Below are positions 37,240 through 45,370 of a DNA stretch of 64,000 nt, in pieces. The position numbers and the translations under genes are program-made. Position 1 is the first letter of the stretch; the number at the start of each line of letters is the position of its first letter. This stretch comes from an uncultured Bacteroides sp. GTDB lineage: Bacteria; Bacteroidota; Bacteroidia; Bacteroidales; Bacteroidaceae. The DNA is taken from contig CAAFTU010000030.1 in the NCBI GenBank assembly GCA_900766005.1, positions 37,195 to 101,194 on the forward strand, read 5' to 3'. The notes below the pieces were generated by a model that worked only from the letters and a program-made list of their open reading frames with translations, was not told where the DNA came from and did not search any database.

Positions 37240-37279
37240 TAAACCTATAGGTTTACGAGGTACAAACCTATAGGTTTGT
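37240..37279. repeat. Pair of perfect palindromes centred on CCTATAGG
   Basis: TAAACCTATAGGTTTA at 37240-37255 (16 bp) and ACAAACCTATAGGTTTGT at 37262-37279 (18 bp) are both exact palindromes and lie next to each other. They could be protein-binding sites or cruciform/RNA hairpins. Confidence 0.9.
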
Positions 37280-37438
37280 GAAGGCTATCTCGCAGCTTTG
37301 AAACGAGCTATTTCGTTGTTTTTGTGTCGGTCTGTACGATTTTGTCCGTTGAGGTTGCAAACTGTACGATTTTATACATTCTGATTCCTTCACCGATAGT
37401 TATTTGATCTTTCACATTGTAGCTGTTTCCTTTTAGGC

Positions 37439-37473
37439 TTTCATCTTTCATCTTTCATCTTTCATCTTTCATC
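37439..37473. repeat. Five tandem TTTCATC heptamers
   Basis: Five exact copies of a 7-bp unit (35 bp) lie about 130 bp upstream of the -7 box of the next gene. Slippage-prone arrays of this kind can vary in length between strains. Confidence 0.92.
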
Positions 37474-37599
37474 ATTCAACTGCCGTATAATCAGTGGTTT
37501 GTGGTGAAAGGATGAAAGGTCGCTTTTGAGTATAGTGAAAAAATGAGATTTCTTTTCTTTTTTCTTTCTCTTTTTCTTTCTTTTTCTCATGAGAAGAAA

Positions 37600-37607
37600 T
37601 ATATTTG
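37600..37607 (+). promoter_or_regulatory. -7 box of the acyl-CoA synthetase gene
   Basis: TATATTTG lies 29 nt before the ATG at 37637. Upstream sequence is a T/C-rich run, so no exact TTTG -33 element is present. Confidence 0.6.
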
Positions 37608-37636
37608 TGCAATGTTAACCAATAAATATCTACGAT

Positions 37637-39697
37637 ATGATTACAACCCAGTTGCTTCGTCCCGAAAGCATCGTAGTGGTAGGGGCTTCCAACAATGTGC
37701 ATAAGCCAGGTGGCGCTATATTGCGGAATCTGATAAATGGAGGTTACCGGGGAGCACTCCGTGCCGTGAATCCCAAGGAACAGGAGGTGCAGGGCATTCC
37801 GGCTGTTGCCGATGTGAAGGATTTGCCGGATACTGATTTAGCTGTGCTGGCTATTCCTGCAGCGCTGTGCCTTGATGTAGTAGAAACATTGGCTGCCACC
37901 AAGCGGACCCGTGCTTTTATCATTTTGTCTGCCGGTTTTGGTGAGGAAACACATGAGGGTGCTTTGCTTGAACAACGCATACTGGAAACGGTAAACAAAT
38001 ATGAGGCTTCTTTGATTGGCCCGAATTGTATCGGATTGCTGACTACGTGGCATCACAGTGTCTTCAGTCAGCCTATTCCTCCTCTGAATCCGAAAGGAGT
38101 GGATTTGATTTCCAGTTCTGGAGCGACGGCTGTTTTCATTCTGGAAAGTGCCGTGACAAAAGGTTTACAGTTTAATTCCGTATGGTCGGTGGGCAATGCC
38201 AAGCAGATTGGGGTGGAAGATGTACTTCAGTATATGGACGAGCATTTTGATGCAGAGAAAGACTCATCTGTCAAGTTGTTGTATATAGAAAGCATTCAGC
38301 ATCCGGATAAACTGCTTCTTCACGCTGCTTCGCTGATCCGCAAGGGCTGTCGCATTGCTGCAGTTAAAGCCGGCAGTTCGGAAAGCGGCAGTCGGGCGGC
38401 TTCATCGCATACAGGTGCCATTGCCAGTTCCGATTCGGCTGTGGATGCCTTGTTCCGTAAGGCAGGTATCGTGCGCTGTTTCTCGCGCGAAGAACTGACA
38501 ACTGTGGGGTGTGTCTTTTCTCTACCTGTATTGAAAGGAAAGAATATTGCTGTCATTACGCACGCGGGGGGACCGGGTGTCATGCTGACAGATGCTTTGA
38601 GTAAAGGCGGTTTGAATGTGCCGAGGCTGGAAGGTGAGCAGGTGGATGAATTGAAGTCACAGCTTTTCCCCGGTGCTTCGGTGGGAAATCCGATTGATGT
38701 CTTGGCTACAGGTACGCCGGAACATCTTCGTCTTTGCGTGGATTTTTGTGAGAAAAAACTAGATAATATTGACGCCATGGTGGCTATCTTCGGTACACCG
38801 GGACTGGTCACGATGTATGATATGTATGATGCACTGCATGAGAAGATGCTGACTTGCCGCAAACCGATTTTTCCGGTGTTGCCTTCGGTGAATACGGCTG
38901 GCCCTGAGGTGGCGGCCTTCTTGGCGAAAGGACATGTCAACTTTGCCGATGAGGTAGGGTTGGCAACGGCACTTACCCAGGTGGCTCATACACCGCGTCC
39001 GGCTGTTGCGGATGCGGATGTTTCCGGAGTGGATGTGCCTCGCATCCGCCGTATCATTGATTCCATACCAGGCAACGGCTATGTGGCTCCTTGTTATGTG
39101 CAGGAACTGTTGCAGGCTGCCGGCATACCGCTGGTAGAGGAGTTTGTTTCTGATAAAAAAGAGGAGGTAGTGGCGTTTGCCAGCCGGTGCGGTTTCCCTG
39201 TAGTGGCTAAGGTCGTAGGGCCGGTGCATAAGTCGGATGTGGGCGGTGTAGTGTTGAACATTGAGAGTGAGCAGCACTTGGCGCAGGAATTCGACCGTAT
39301 GATGCAGATTCCGGAGGCTACAGCCATTATGGTGCAGCCGATGCTGAAAGGTACCGAACTCTTTATTGGGGCCAAATATGAGCCGAAATTCGGTCATGTG
39401 GTGCTTTGTGGTTTGGGCGGTATATTCGTGGAAGTGCTGAAGGATGTTGCTTCCGGTCTGGCTCCGCTTTCGCATGACGAAGCCGCTTCGATGATTCGGT
39501 CGCTGCGTGCCTATAAAATTATCCAAGGTACACGTGGACAGAAGGGAGTGGATGAAGAAAAGTTTGCAGATATCATTGTCAGGCTGTCTGCTTTGCTGCG
39601 GCATGCCATTGAAATAAAGGAAATGGATATCAATCCGCTGTTGGCCACAGATAAAGCGGTGGTGGCAGTGGATGCCCGTATCCGTATTGAAAAATAA
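37637..39697 (+). CDS. ADP-forming acetate/acyl-CoA synthetase (fused alpha-beta)
   Basis: A 686-residue single-chain enzyme. The CoA-binding Rossmann domain (about 1-125; SIVVVGASNNVHKPGG) and succinyl-CoA-ligase-like flavodoxin domains (about 140-440) carry the phosphohistidine motif ASSHTGAIAS. The C-terminal ATP-grasp domain (about 465-686) has FPVVAKVVGPVHKSDVGGVVLN and ELFIGAKYEPKFGHVVLCGLGG. It interconverts acyl-CoA, ADP and phosphate with acid, CoA and ATP, and so makes ATP from acetyl-CoA or branched/aryl acyl-CoA during fermentation. Substrate preference is not determined. It is monocistronic between a repeat-rich region and a terminator. Confidence 0.92.
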   Translation: MITTQLLRPESIVVVGASNNVHKPGGAILRNLINGGYRGALRAVNPKEQEVQGIPAVADVKDLPDTDLAVLAIPAALCLDVVETLAATKRTRAFIILSAGFGEETHEGALLEQRILETVNKYEASLIGPNCIGLLTTWHHSVFSQPIPPLNPKGVDLISSSGATAVFILESAVTKGLQFNSVWSVGNAKQIGVEDVLQYMDEHFDAEKDSSVKLLYIESIQHPDKLLLHAASLIRKGCRIAAVKAGSSESGSRAASSHTGAIASSDSAVDALFRKAGIVRCFSREELTTVGCVFSLPVLKGKNIAVITHAGGPGVMLTDALSKGGLNVPRLEGEQVDELKSQLFPGASVGNPIDVLATGTPEHLRLCVDFCEKKLDNIDAMVAIFGTPGLVTMYDMYDALHEKMLTCRKPIFPVLPSVNTAGPEVAAFLAKGHVNFADEVGLATALTQVAHTPRPAVADADVSGVDVPRIRRIIDSIPGNGYVAPCYVQELLQAAGIPLVEEFVSDKKEEVVAFASRCGFPVVAKVVGPVHKSDVGGVVLNIESEQHLAQEFDRMMQIPEATAIMVQPMLKGTELFIGAKYEPKFGHVVLCGLGGIFVEVLKDVASGLAPLSHDEAASMIRSLRAYKIIQGTRGQKGVDEEKFADIIVRLSALLRHAIEIKEMDINPLLATDKAVVAVDARIRIEK

Positions 39698-39728
39698 TCG
39701 TTCGTTATAGGGTTGCTAAGGGGAGTTT

Positions 39729-39769
39729 GCCACACTATGGAAGGTTTGGGGCCATAGTGTGGCTTTTTT
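39729..39769 (+). terminator. Rho-independent terminator of the acyl-CoA synthetase gene
   Basis: A perfect 12-bp stem, GCCACACTATGG (39729-39740) with CCATAGTGTGGC (39752-39763), is followed by six Ts. Confidence 0.92.
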
Positions 39770-39780
39770 CGTCTCTTTCT

Positions 39781-41319
39781 TTATCCGGCCCAGTTTTCCC
39801 TGTCGAGGTTCCGGTAGCTGATGGCTTCAGCGAGGTGGTAGGAGCGTATCTCTTCACTGCCTTCCAAGTCGGCGATGGTGCGGGCCACTTTCAGTATGCG
39901 GTCGTAGGCACGGGCCGAGAGGTTGAGGCGTTCCATGGCATTTTTCAGCAGTGCCAGTCCCTGTGCGTCGGGGCGGGCGTAGCGGTTCAGCAGCCGGCTA
40001 CTCATTTGGGCATTGCAATGAATGTTGCTTTCATCGGCATATCGCAGTTCCTGTATTTTCCGGGCTCTGATGACTCTTTCCCGGATGGAGGCGCTTGATT
40101 CGCCGGGTTGTGTATCCGATATTTTTTCGAAAGGGACGGGTACTATTTCACACTGGATGTCTATCCGGTCGAGCAGGGGGCCTGAAATTTTGTTGAGGTA
40201 CTTCTGTACTTGTCCGGGACTGCATACACAGGCTTTTGTAGGATGATTGTAGTAACCGCACGGGCACGGGTTCATCGAAGCTACCAGCGTAAAGCTGGCG
40301 GGATAGTCGATGCTGCTCTTGATGCGGGAGATGCTGATTTTCCGGTCTTCCAAGGGCTGGCGGAGCACTTCAAGAACGGCTCTGTTAAATTCAGGGAGTT
40401 CGTCTAGAAAAAGAATTCCGTTGTGAGCCAGACTGATCTCGCCCGGTTGGGGATAATTTCCGCCTCCTACCATGGCCACTTGAGATATCGTGTGGTGCGG
40501 AGAGCGGAAAGGCCGCTGGCTGATGAGGGAGGCGTCTTTTCCCAGCTTGCCGGCCACGGAGTGTATCTTGGTGGTCTCCAGACTCTCTTTGAGGGAAAGG
40601 GGAGGAAGGATGGAGGGAAGTCGTTTGGCCATCATGGATTTGCCGCTTCCCGGTGCGCCGATCATCAGGATGTTGTGTCCGCCGGCAGCGGCTACTTCCA
40701 AGGCTCTTTTCACACTTTCTTGTCCTTTGACGTCGGCGAAGTCGTATTCATATTTGCTTTGCTGGGCATAGAATTCTTCCCGGGTATTGACAAGGGTAGG
40801 TTCGAGCGTGCGTTCGTCGTTGAAAAACTCAATGACTTCTTTGATGTTGCTCACGCCATACACTTTCAGTTTGTTGACAACAGCCGCTTCCCGGGCATTC
40901 TGCTGCGGGACAATCAGTCCTTCGAATCCGTCTTCCCGGGCTTTGATGGCAATGGGCAGTGCGCCTTTGATGGGCTGTATGGTGCCGTCTAGGCTGAGTT
41001 CTCCCATGAGCAGATAGCGGGAGAATTTTTCGGATGAGATGCTTTCACTGGCTCCCAGCAGGCCAATGGCCAGCGGCAAATCATAGGCTGAGCCTTCTTT
41101 GCGTATGTCTGCCGGTGCCATGTTGACTACGATGTTGCTTGTTGGCATCTTGTAGCCGTTGACCTGCAGAGCCGATATAATGCGCTGGTGGCTTTCCTTG
41201 ACTGCGGAATCCGGGAGTCCGACCAGATAAAACATACAGCCTCGGGTGCTGTTTACTTCGATGGTGATGAGTGTCGCGTCAATGCCTTGCACGGCTGCTC
41301 CGTAAACTTTGATTAACAC
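39781..41319 (-). CDS. comM: YifB/ComM-family Mg-chelatase-like AAA+ ATPase
   Basis: A 512-residue protein. The N-terminal ChlI-like Lon-S5 domain (about 1-175) is followed by the AAA+ domain with Walker A GAPGSGKSMMAKRLP (about 217-231), Walker B GILFLDELPEFN, a cysteine-rich insert NPCPCGYYNHPTKACVC, and a C-terminal Mg-chelatase-type helical domain. ComM forms hexameric helicases that promote branch migration during integration of DNA in natural transformation. YifB-like proteins are widespread also in species not known to be competent. It lies 24 nt downstream of the thioredoxin-fold lipoprotein gene on the same strand and is probably co-transcribed with it. Confidence 0.92.
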   Translation of the reverse strand: MLIKVYGAAVQGIDATLITIEVNSTRGCMFYLVGLPDSAVKESHQRIISALQVNGYKMPTSNIVVNMAPADIRKEGSAYDLPLAIGLLGASESISSEKFSRYLLMGELSLDGTIQPIKGALPIAIKAREDGFEGLIVPQQNAREAAVVNKLKVYGVSNIKEVIEFFNDERTLEPTLVNTREEFYAQQSKYEYDFADVKGQESVKRALEVAAAGGHNILMIGAPGSGKSMMAKRLPSILPPLSLKESLETTKIHSVAGKLGKDASLISQRPFRSPHHTISQVAMVGGGNYPQPGEISLAHNGILFLDELPEFNRAVLEVLRQPLEDRKISISRIKSSIDYPASFTLVASMNPCPCGYYNHPTKACVCSPGQVQKYLNKISGPLLDRIDIQCEIVPVPFEKISDTQPGESSASIRERVIRARKIQELRYADESNIHCNAQMSSRLLNRYARPDAQGLALLKNAMERLNLSARAYDRILKVARTIADLEGSEEIRSYHLAEAISYRNLDRENWAG

Positions 41320-41343
41320 GTCTGATGAAGGTTTATCTTCTGT

Positions 41344-42405
41344 TTATTTATTTTTTTTCTCTTTCTCTTCCGATTCGGTCACCGCTTTTTGGATTTCTTT
41401 CTTCAGAGCTTCTCCCTGGAGGTCTTTGGCCAGGATTTTGCCGTTGGGTGATAGAAGGAGTGTATGCGGTAGCTGCTTCACGGCATATTGTCGGGCCACT
41501 TCCGAATGGAATCCGCCACAATCGCACACTTGCTCCCAGCTGAGCGTATCGCGTCGGACAGCCTTGAGCCACTCCTCTCTGTCCATGTCGAGAGAGATAC
41601 TCAGAAACGCCATGTGCTTGTTCTTTTTGTATTGTTTGTAGAGCGCCTTCAGTTCCTGGTTTGTGCGTGCATTCGCTGCGCTGTCAGCCCAGGAAGCCCA
41701 GAAATGAACCAGCAGATTTTTCTGCTTCAGTTCGTCCGATGAGCGGGTGATTCGTTTTCCTTTGGCGTTCGGCAGATTGAAGTAGGGAGCATATTTGTCT
41801 AAAATTGTCTTCTCACATTGCTTGATTTCTTCCGATAAGTTTTCGATGTATTTCTTGTCCAGCAAAATACCTGTCATATTTCCGATGAGCGTTTCTATCT
41901 TTTTGAAATCGGGCTGTTCTTTCTGTACGAAATAGGCATCGAGCAGATACAGACTGACGAAGGATGACGGATGGGCGAGGATGAACTGCTCGGCCATTTG
42001 TTCCTTTCGGCTTTCAGAAGGATTCTTCAGGGTGTCCAGTTGCTGGCAGAAAAGGGTGTATTCTTCATTGTAACTGTTGCCGTTGATGGTCAGTACGGGC
42101 GACTGGCTGAGATTTCCTTTGATTTTTATTTTGTTTCCTTTATCCAGAAACAGGGGATATTCTGTTTCATTGTTGAGCAGAAGGAAAGCAGGGGTTATGG
42201 TGTCTACCGTTGTGGTAAGGGCAAACCGTCCGTTGTCTGCCACAAGGGTATCTATCCGGTCGCGTAATTCGTCCATGCCATACAGGTAGAGCGTATCCGA
42301 CTGCAGTCCGTCAATGTCTCCACTGATACTTACTTCATTTTGAACCGACTGGCTGCATGCAAGCAGGAAGCAGGCGGTGAGCATATACATGATTCCTTTT
42401 TTCAT
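41344..42405 (-). CDS. DUF4369/thioredoxin-like lipoprotein lacking the CxxC active site
   Basis: A 353-residue lipoprotein with lipobox LLAC (C17). An N-terminal DUF4369-type beta domain (about 22-125; ISGDIDGLQSDTLYLYGM) and a helical spacer precede a TlpA-like thioredoxin domain (about 205-340). The fold markers are present (LLVHFWASW, cis-proline P313 in KQLPHTLLL). Where WCxxC should stand, the sequence is WADSA (239-243), so both redox cysteines are gone. It cannot be a normal disulfide reductase and may be a binding or scaffold protein. The ATG at 42405 is chosen because it immediately precedes the signal peptide; the longer frame to 42471 runs into the neighbouring terminator. comM is downstream. 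Confidence 0.87.
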   Translation of the reverse strand: MKKGIMYMLTACFLLACSQSVQNEVSISGDIDGLQSDTLYLYGMDELRDRIDTLVADNGRFALTTTVDTITPAFLLLNNETEYPLFLDKGNKIKIKGNLSQSPVLTINGNSYNEEYTLFCQQLDTLKNPSESRKEQMAEQFILAHPSSFVSLYLLDAYFVQKEQPDFKKIETLIGNMTGILLDKKYIENLSEEIKQCEKTILDKYAPYFNLPNAKGKRITRSSDELKQKNLLVHFWASWADSAANARTNQELKALYKQYKKNKHMAFLSISLDMDREEWLKAVRRDTLSWEQVCDCGGFHSEVARQYAVKQLPHTLLLSPNGKILAKDLQGEALKKEIQKAVTESEEKEKKNK

Positions 42406-42451
42406 CGTTGTGCAATTTCTATGCTGCGAAAATACTGCTTTTACCGGTAAT

Positions 42452-42490
42452 AAAAAAGAATTGCCCGTCATTTATCATGACGGGCAATTC
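42452..42490 (-). terminator. Terminator of the OmpA/TPR lipoprotein gene
   Basis: A perfect 14-bp stem (42458-42471 with 42477-42490) has a 5-nt loop. On the minus strand it is followed by TTTTTTA (plus-strand 42451-42457), giving a strong intrinsic terminator. Confidence 0.9.
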
Positions 42491-42519
42491 CAGGTATATT
42501 AAATAGAGTGTTCTTTCTC

Positions 42520-44211
42520 TTATTTAACGATGTTCATGAAATCTGCGTTAGTGAAGTATTTTGCAAATTCCAAGTCTGTAGCTGCTTTCTTAGCCAAAGA
42601 AGCGTCTTTAGCAACTGCGCTCTTCAAGCTGCTTGTTACCATAGAAGCGTTGTTTGTTCTAGCACCCAAAACAGCCATCAAGTAGTCAGTGTAAGCATCC
42701 GGTCTTTCTACGTTAGCCAATGTGTTCTTAGCCTTGTTGTAGTCCTTAGCCAAGATCTGTGCCAATGCAGCGCTGTTAGTCTTAGCATCACCGAATGAGT
42801 TGACTGCTCTTTCGTACTGACCTTGAGCGATGTAGAGGTTACCCATAGATTCGCCCAATTCTTTTGTACCGGCAGCTTTACCGAAGTATGCTTCTGCAGC
42901 TGCTTTGTCACCCTTGATCAAAGCAACCAAACCTAAGTTCATGTTCACTTCCGGAGTTGCGTTGATGCTTTCAGCTTTCTTCAAGTAAGATTCAGCCTTG
43001 TTTACATCACCAGCCTGGTAAGCCAATTTACCCAAGTTGTTGTAAGCACGGTAGTCGCTCGGGAATTGTTTTGTAGCTTGCGTATAGATAGCTTCTTTCT
43101 TAGCAGGATCGTTAGTCAGAGTAGCAGCATAAAGCAACTCTTCGATGTTCAGTTCTGCCGGTTTAGAAGAAGCCAGATTAGCGATTTCTTCGTCAGACTT
43201 ACCGATGATTTCGTAGTTCAAAGTCAGGCGAGAACGACGCAACTGAGGCAGGATTTCGTCAGCCAAAGTCTTGTATACAGAAGAGATGTTCTTGATTTCT
43301 TGTTCTCTCTGTGCAGGATCTTGGTACATAGACAATACGCGGAGAATCAACTCTTTGTCTTGGATGTTTGATTTAGAAACCAGTTCTTGGAAACCTTCCC
43401 AGTCTTGAGCTGTGTACTTAGCGTCTACAGCAACGTCCAGTTTAGATTTCTTCAGGTTCTTGTTCAACATCTTCTGAGTGTTTGATTCACGGTTTTCAGC
43501 CAATGTAGTGTTCAGTTCCACACCACCATCAGGAGAAGCGTAAGCCACTACTTCGATGTTGTTGATCTTCTTGTTTTCAGCTGCATTTACGTTAGCTACT
43601 TCTTTGTTGAAAGCTTTACCCACTTTCAGTTCGCTTGAACGGATGTTAGCCTGTTGGATCAAGAACATGATGTTAGCATCGTGTTTCTCTTTGATGATAC
43701 GTTGGAAAGCATCTTCGCCCAAAGCCGGATTTGCATTACCCAAAGTATTGTTTACCAATTCAGAAGTTGAGATTACACCATCTGCTACCTTCACTGCAGG
43801 AATAGTGATTTCTTTCTTTCCGATTTTAGCTTTAAATTCCAGCCACAATTCTGATTTAGCCATTTCAGGAACATAGTCGAAAGAAGTTCTCATGGTGTAG
43901 TTACCACCTACTTTGTATGAGATAGTCTGATCGTTTCCTTCTACTTTTTCACCTTGGAAGGTAGCTGATTGACCTTTTGCTTCACCCCCATTCCATTTCA
44001 AAACCGGAGTTACTTCTACTACCGCTTTTTTCTTGAAATACTTTTCAGGGAACTTACCGTTGATAGTAGCAGGAACTTTACCACCTACTGCTTCCAACAC
44101 TTGCGGAGTTACAGTGAAGTAGTCTGCTGACAAAGGACCCATTTTCTTGCACGAAGAGAACAGTGCAACAACAATTGCCATGAGTAAAGGCAAGTACAAC
44201 TTCTTAGTCAT
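42520..44211 (-). CDS. OmpA-like domain and TPR lipoprotein
   Basis: A 563-residue lipoprotein with lipobox FSSC (C21). An N-terminal beta-rich region (about 22-150) is followed by an OmpA-like segment near 215-250 (NIEVVAYASPDGGVELNTTLAENRES), which resembles the peptidoglycan-binding domain. Tetratricopeptide repeats cover about 380-500 (YRAYNNLGKLAYQAGDVNKAESYLKKAE). The combination suggests an abundant periplasmic or outer-membrane protein linking envelope to peptidoglycan or to partner proteins. Codon use is strongly biased toward that of the frd genes, which argues for high expression. The exact role is unknown. It has its own promoter candidate and terminator. Confidence 0.85.
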   Translation of the reverse strand: MTKKLYLPLLMAIVVALFSSCKKMGPLSADYFTVTPQVLEAVGGKVPATINGKFPEKYFKKKAVVEVTPVLKWNGGEAKGQSATFQGEKVEGNDQTISYKVGGNYTMRTSFDYVPEMAKSELWLEFKAKIGKKEITIPAVKVADGVISTSELVNNTLGNANPALGEDAFQRIIKEKHDANIMFLIQQANIRSSELKVGKAFNKEVANVNAAENKKINNIEVVAYASPDGGVELNTTLAENRESNTQKMLNKNLKKSKLDVAVDAKYTAQDWEGFQELVSKSNIQDKELILRVLSMYQDPAQREQEIKNISSVYKTLADEILPQLRRSRLTLNYEIIGKSDEEIANLASSKPAELNIEELLYAATLTNDPAKKEAIYTQATKQFPSDYRAYNNLGKLAYQAGDVNKAESYLKKAESINATPEVNMNLGLVALIKGDKAAAEAYFGKAAGTKELGESMGNLYIAQGQYERAVNSFGDAKTNSAALAQILAKDYNKAKNTLANVERPDAYTDYLMAVLGARTNNASMVTSSLKSAVAKDASLAKKAATDLEFAKYFTNADFMNIVK

Positions 44212-44291
44212 TTTAGGTATAATTTTAATGTTTGTAATTGAAATTTCATTTATTCACAAACCTTTATCTACTATAAGTAGAAAAAGTATGG

Positions 44292-44299
44292 CAAATATA
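44292..44299 (-). promoter_or_regulatory. -7 box candidate of the OmpA/TPR lipoprotein gene
   Basis: The minus strand reads TATATTTG, about 80 nt upstream of the ATG at 44211. No good -33 element was found. Confidence 0.5.
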
Positions 44300-44347
44300 T
44301 TAATTCTTAATGCAATAAAGCAGGTTATTGCCCGATTTTATCATATT

Positions 44348-45307
44348 TTAATAAAATAATGTCTCTTTTCCTTTCCTATACTTCCTGTTTCGGGGGTGGT
44401 GCTCGATGATTTCGGCCCGCAGACGGCTGCGGTCGATGTGGGTGTAGATCTCGGTTGTGGAGATGCACTCGTGGCCCAGCATGCATTGAATGGCTCGCAG
44501 ATTGGCGCCGCCTTCCAGCAGGTGAGTGGCAAAGGAGTGGCGGAAGGTGTGCGGGCTGATGTTCTTGGTGATGCCGGCTTTTTCGGCCAGTTCTTTAATC
44601 AGGTGGAAGATCATGATACGGGAGAGCCCTTTTCCTCTGCGATGGCTCACGAACACGTAGTCTTCGTATTCTTTTTTTACTTCAATCTGGTTGCGGTCGA
44701 GGAAATAGAGCTTTATCTCATGGATGGCACGCTCGGAGATGGGTACCAGGCGCTGTTTGTTGCCTTTGCCTTCCACCTTGATGAACCCTTCGTTGAAGTA
44801 GAGGTCGGAGAGTTTCAGAGAGGTAAGCTCTGAGACACGCAAACCACAGCTATACAGTGTCTCCAGAATAGCTCTGTTGCGCTGCCCTTCCGCTTTGCTG
44901 CGGTCTACGGATGCAATGATGCGGTCTATTTCTTCGATGGTGAGCACTTCCGGAATTTTGAAGCCTATTTTCGGGCTTTCCAGCAATTCGCTGGGATCGT
45001 CTTCCCGGTAATCTGCCATCACCAGAAAGCGGAAGAACGATTTGATGCCCGACAGGATGCGTGCCTGTGAGCGGGGATGGATGCCGATGTCGTGAAGCCC
45101 GGCCGAAAAGCGCTGCAAGTCGCTCAGACACACTTCCAGCAGGTCGATGTCTTCCGACTGTAGAAAAGTGAGCAGCTTGCTCAAATCGGTGAGATAAGCC
45201 TCTTGCGTATGGGGAGATAACGACTTTTCGAGTTTCAGGTATTGCCCGTATTTCCTTAATATAATATTCTGTAACTCCTTCTTCCTGTTTTTTTCGTTGA
45301 TTTCCAT
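44348..45307 (-). CDS. xerD: Site-specific tyrosine recombinase XerD
   Basis: A 319-residue tyrosine recombinase. The SAM-like N-terminal DNA-binding domain covers about 12-100 (LEKSLSPHTQEAYLTDLSKLLTFLQ). The catalytic set is complete: R157 (SCGLRVSEL), K181 (VEGKGNKQR), H253 and R256 (HTFRHSFATHLL), H279 (LGHECISTTEIY) and nucleophile Y288. It resolves chromosome dimers with XerC at dif. Length, motifs and its setting next to housekeeping genes indicate XerD rather than a mobile-element integrase. It is divergent from aroQ. Confidence 0.92.
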   Translation of the reverse strand: MEINEKNRKKELQNIILRKYGQYLKLEKSLSPHTQEAYLTDLSKLLTFLQSEDIDLLEVCLSDLQRFSAGLHDIGIHPRSQARILSGIKSFFRFLVMADYREDDPSELLESPKIGFKIPEVLTIEEIDRIIASVDRSKAEGQRNRAILETLYSCGLRVSELTSLKLSDLYFNEGFIKVEGKGNKQRLVPISERAIHEIKLYFLDRNQIEVKKEYEDYVFVSHRRGKGLSRIMIFHLIKELAEKAGITKNISPHTFRHSFATHLLEGGANLRAIQCMLGHECISTTEIYTHIDRSRLRAEIIEHHPRNRKYRKGKETLFY

Positions 45308-45317
45308 TCTTTTTTTC

Positions 45318-45325
45318 TACCTTTG
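45318..45325 (+). promoter_or_regulatory. -7 box of the aroQ operon
   Basis: TACCTTTG lies 45 nt upstream of the aroQ ATG, with TTG at 45297-45299 as a weak -33 element 18 bp away. Confidence 0.6.
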
Positions 45326-45342
45326 CATATTCTTTTCTGATA

Positions 45343-45350
45343 CAAAGGTA
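45343..45350 (-). promoter_or_regulatory. Candidate -7 box of xerD, facing the aroQ promoter
   Basis: CAAAGGTA on the plus strand reads TACCTTTG on the minus strand, 35 nt upstream of the xerD ATG. It is an exact inverted copy of the aroQ -7 box. Confidence 0.5.
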
Positions 45351-45370
45351 TAAAAAAACAGGATTTTGCG

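Larger units (their letters stand above)
36997..37636. other. Repeat-dense intergenic region
   Basis: This 640-bp stretch has no credible gene. In order it holds a terminator (37037-37084), a 24/25-nt imperfect direct repeat pair, three 22-bp tandem units, two palindromes centred on CCTATAGG, two copies of CTGTACGATTTT 40 bp apart, five tandem TTTCATC heptamers, a long pyrimidine run (about 37550-37588) and the promoter of the next gene. Confidence 0.85.

Noticed and set aside
37472..37702. 76-codon minus-strand frame across the pyrimidine tract
   Set aside because: Its composition is driven by the polypurine strand (long KEKEK runs) and it overlaps the next gene's start.
44147..44359. 70-codon frame with a hydrophobic run opposite the OmpA/TPR gene start
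   Set aside because: It overlaps the signal-peptide region of a well-supported gene on the other strand and has no own promoter or family.
44348..45307. Integrase of a mobile element
   Set aside because: Full XerD features and housekeeping neighbours, with no attachment-site repeats, tRNA insertion or mobile genes.
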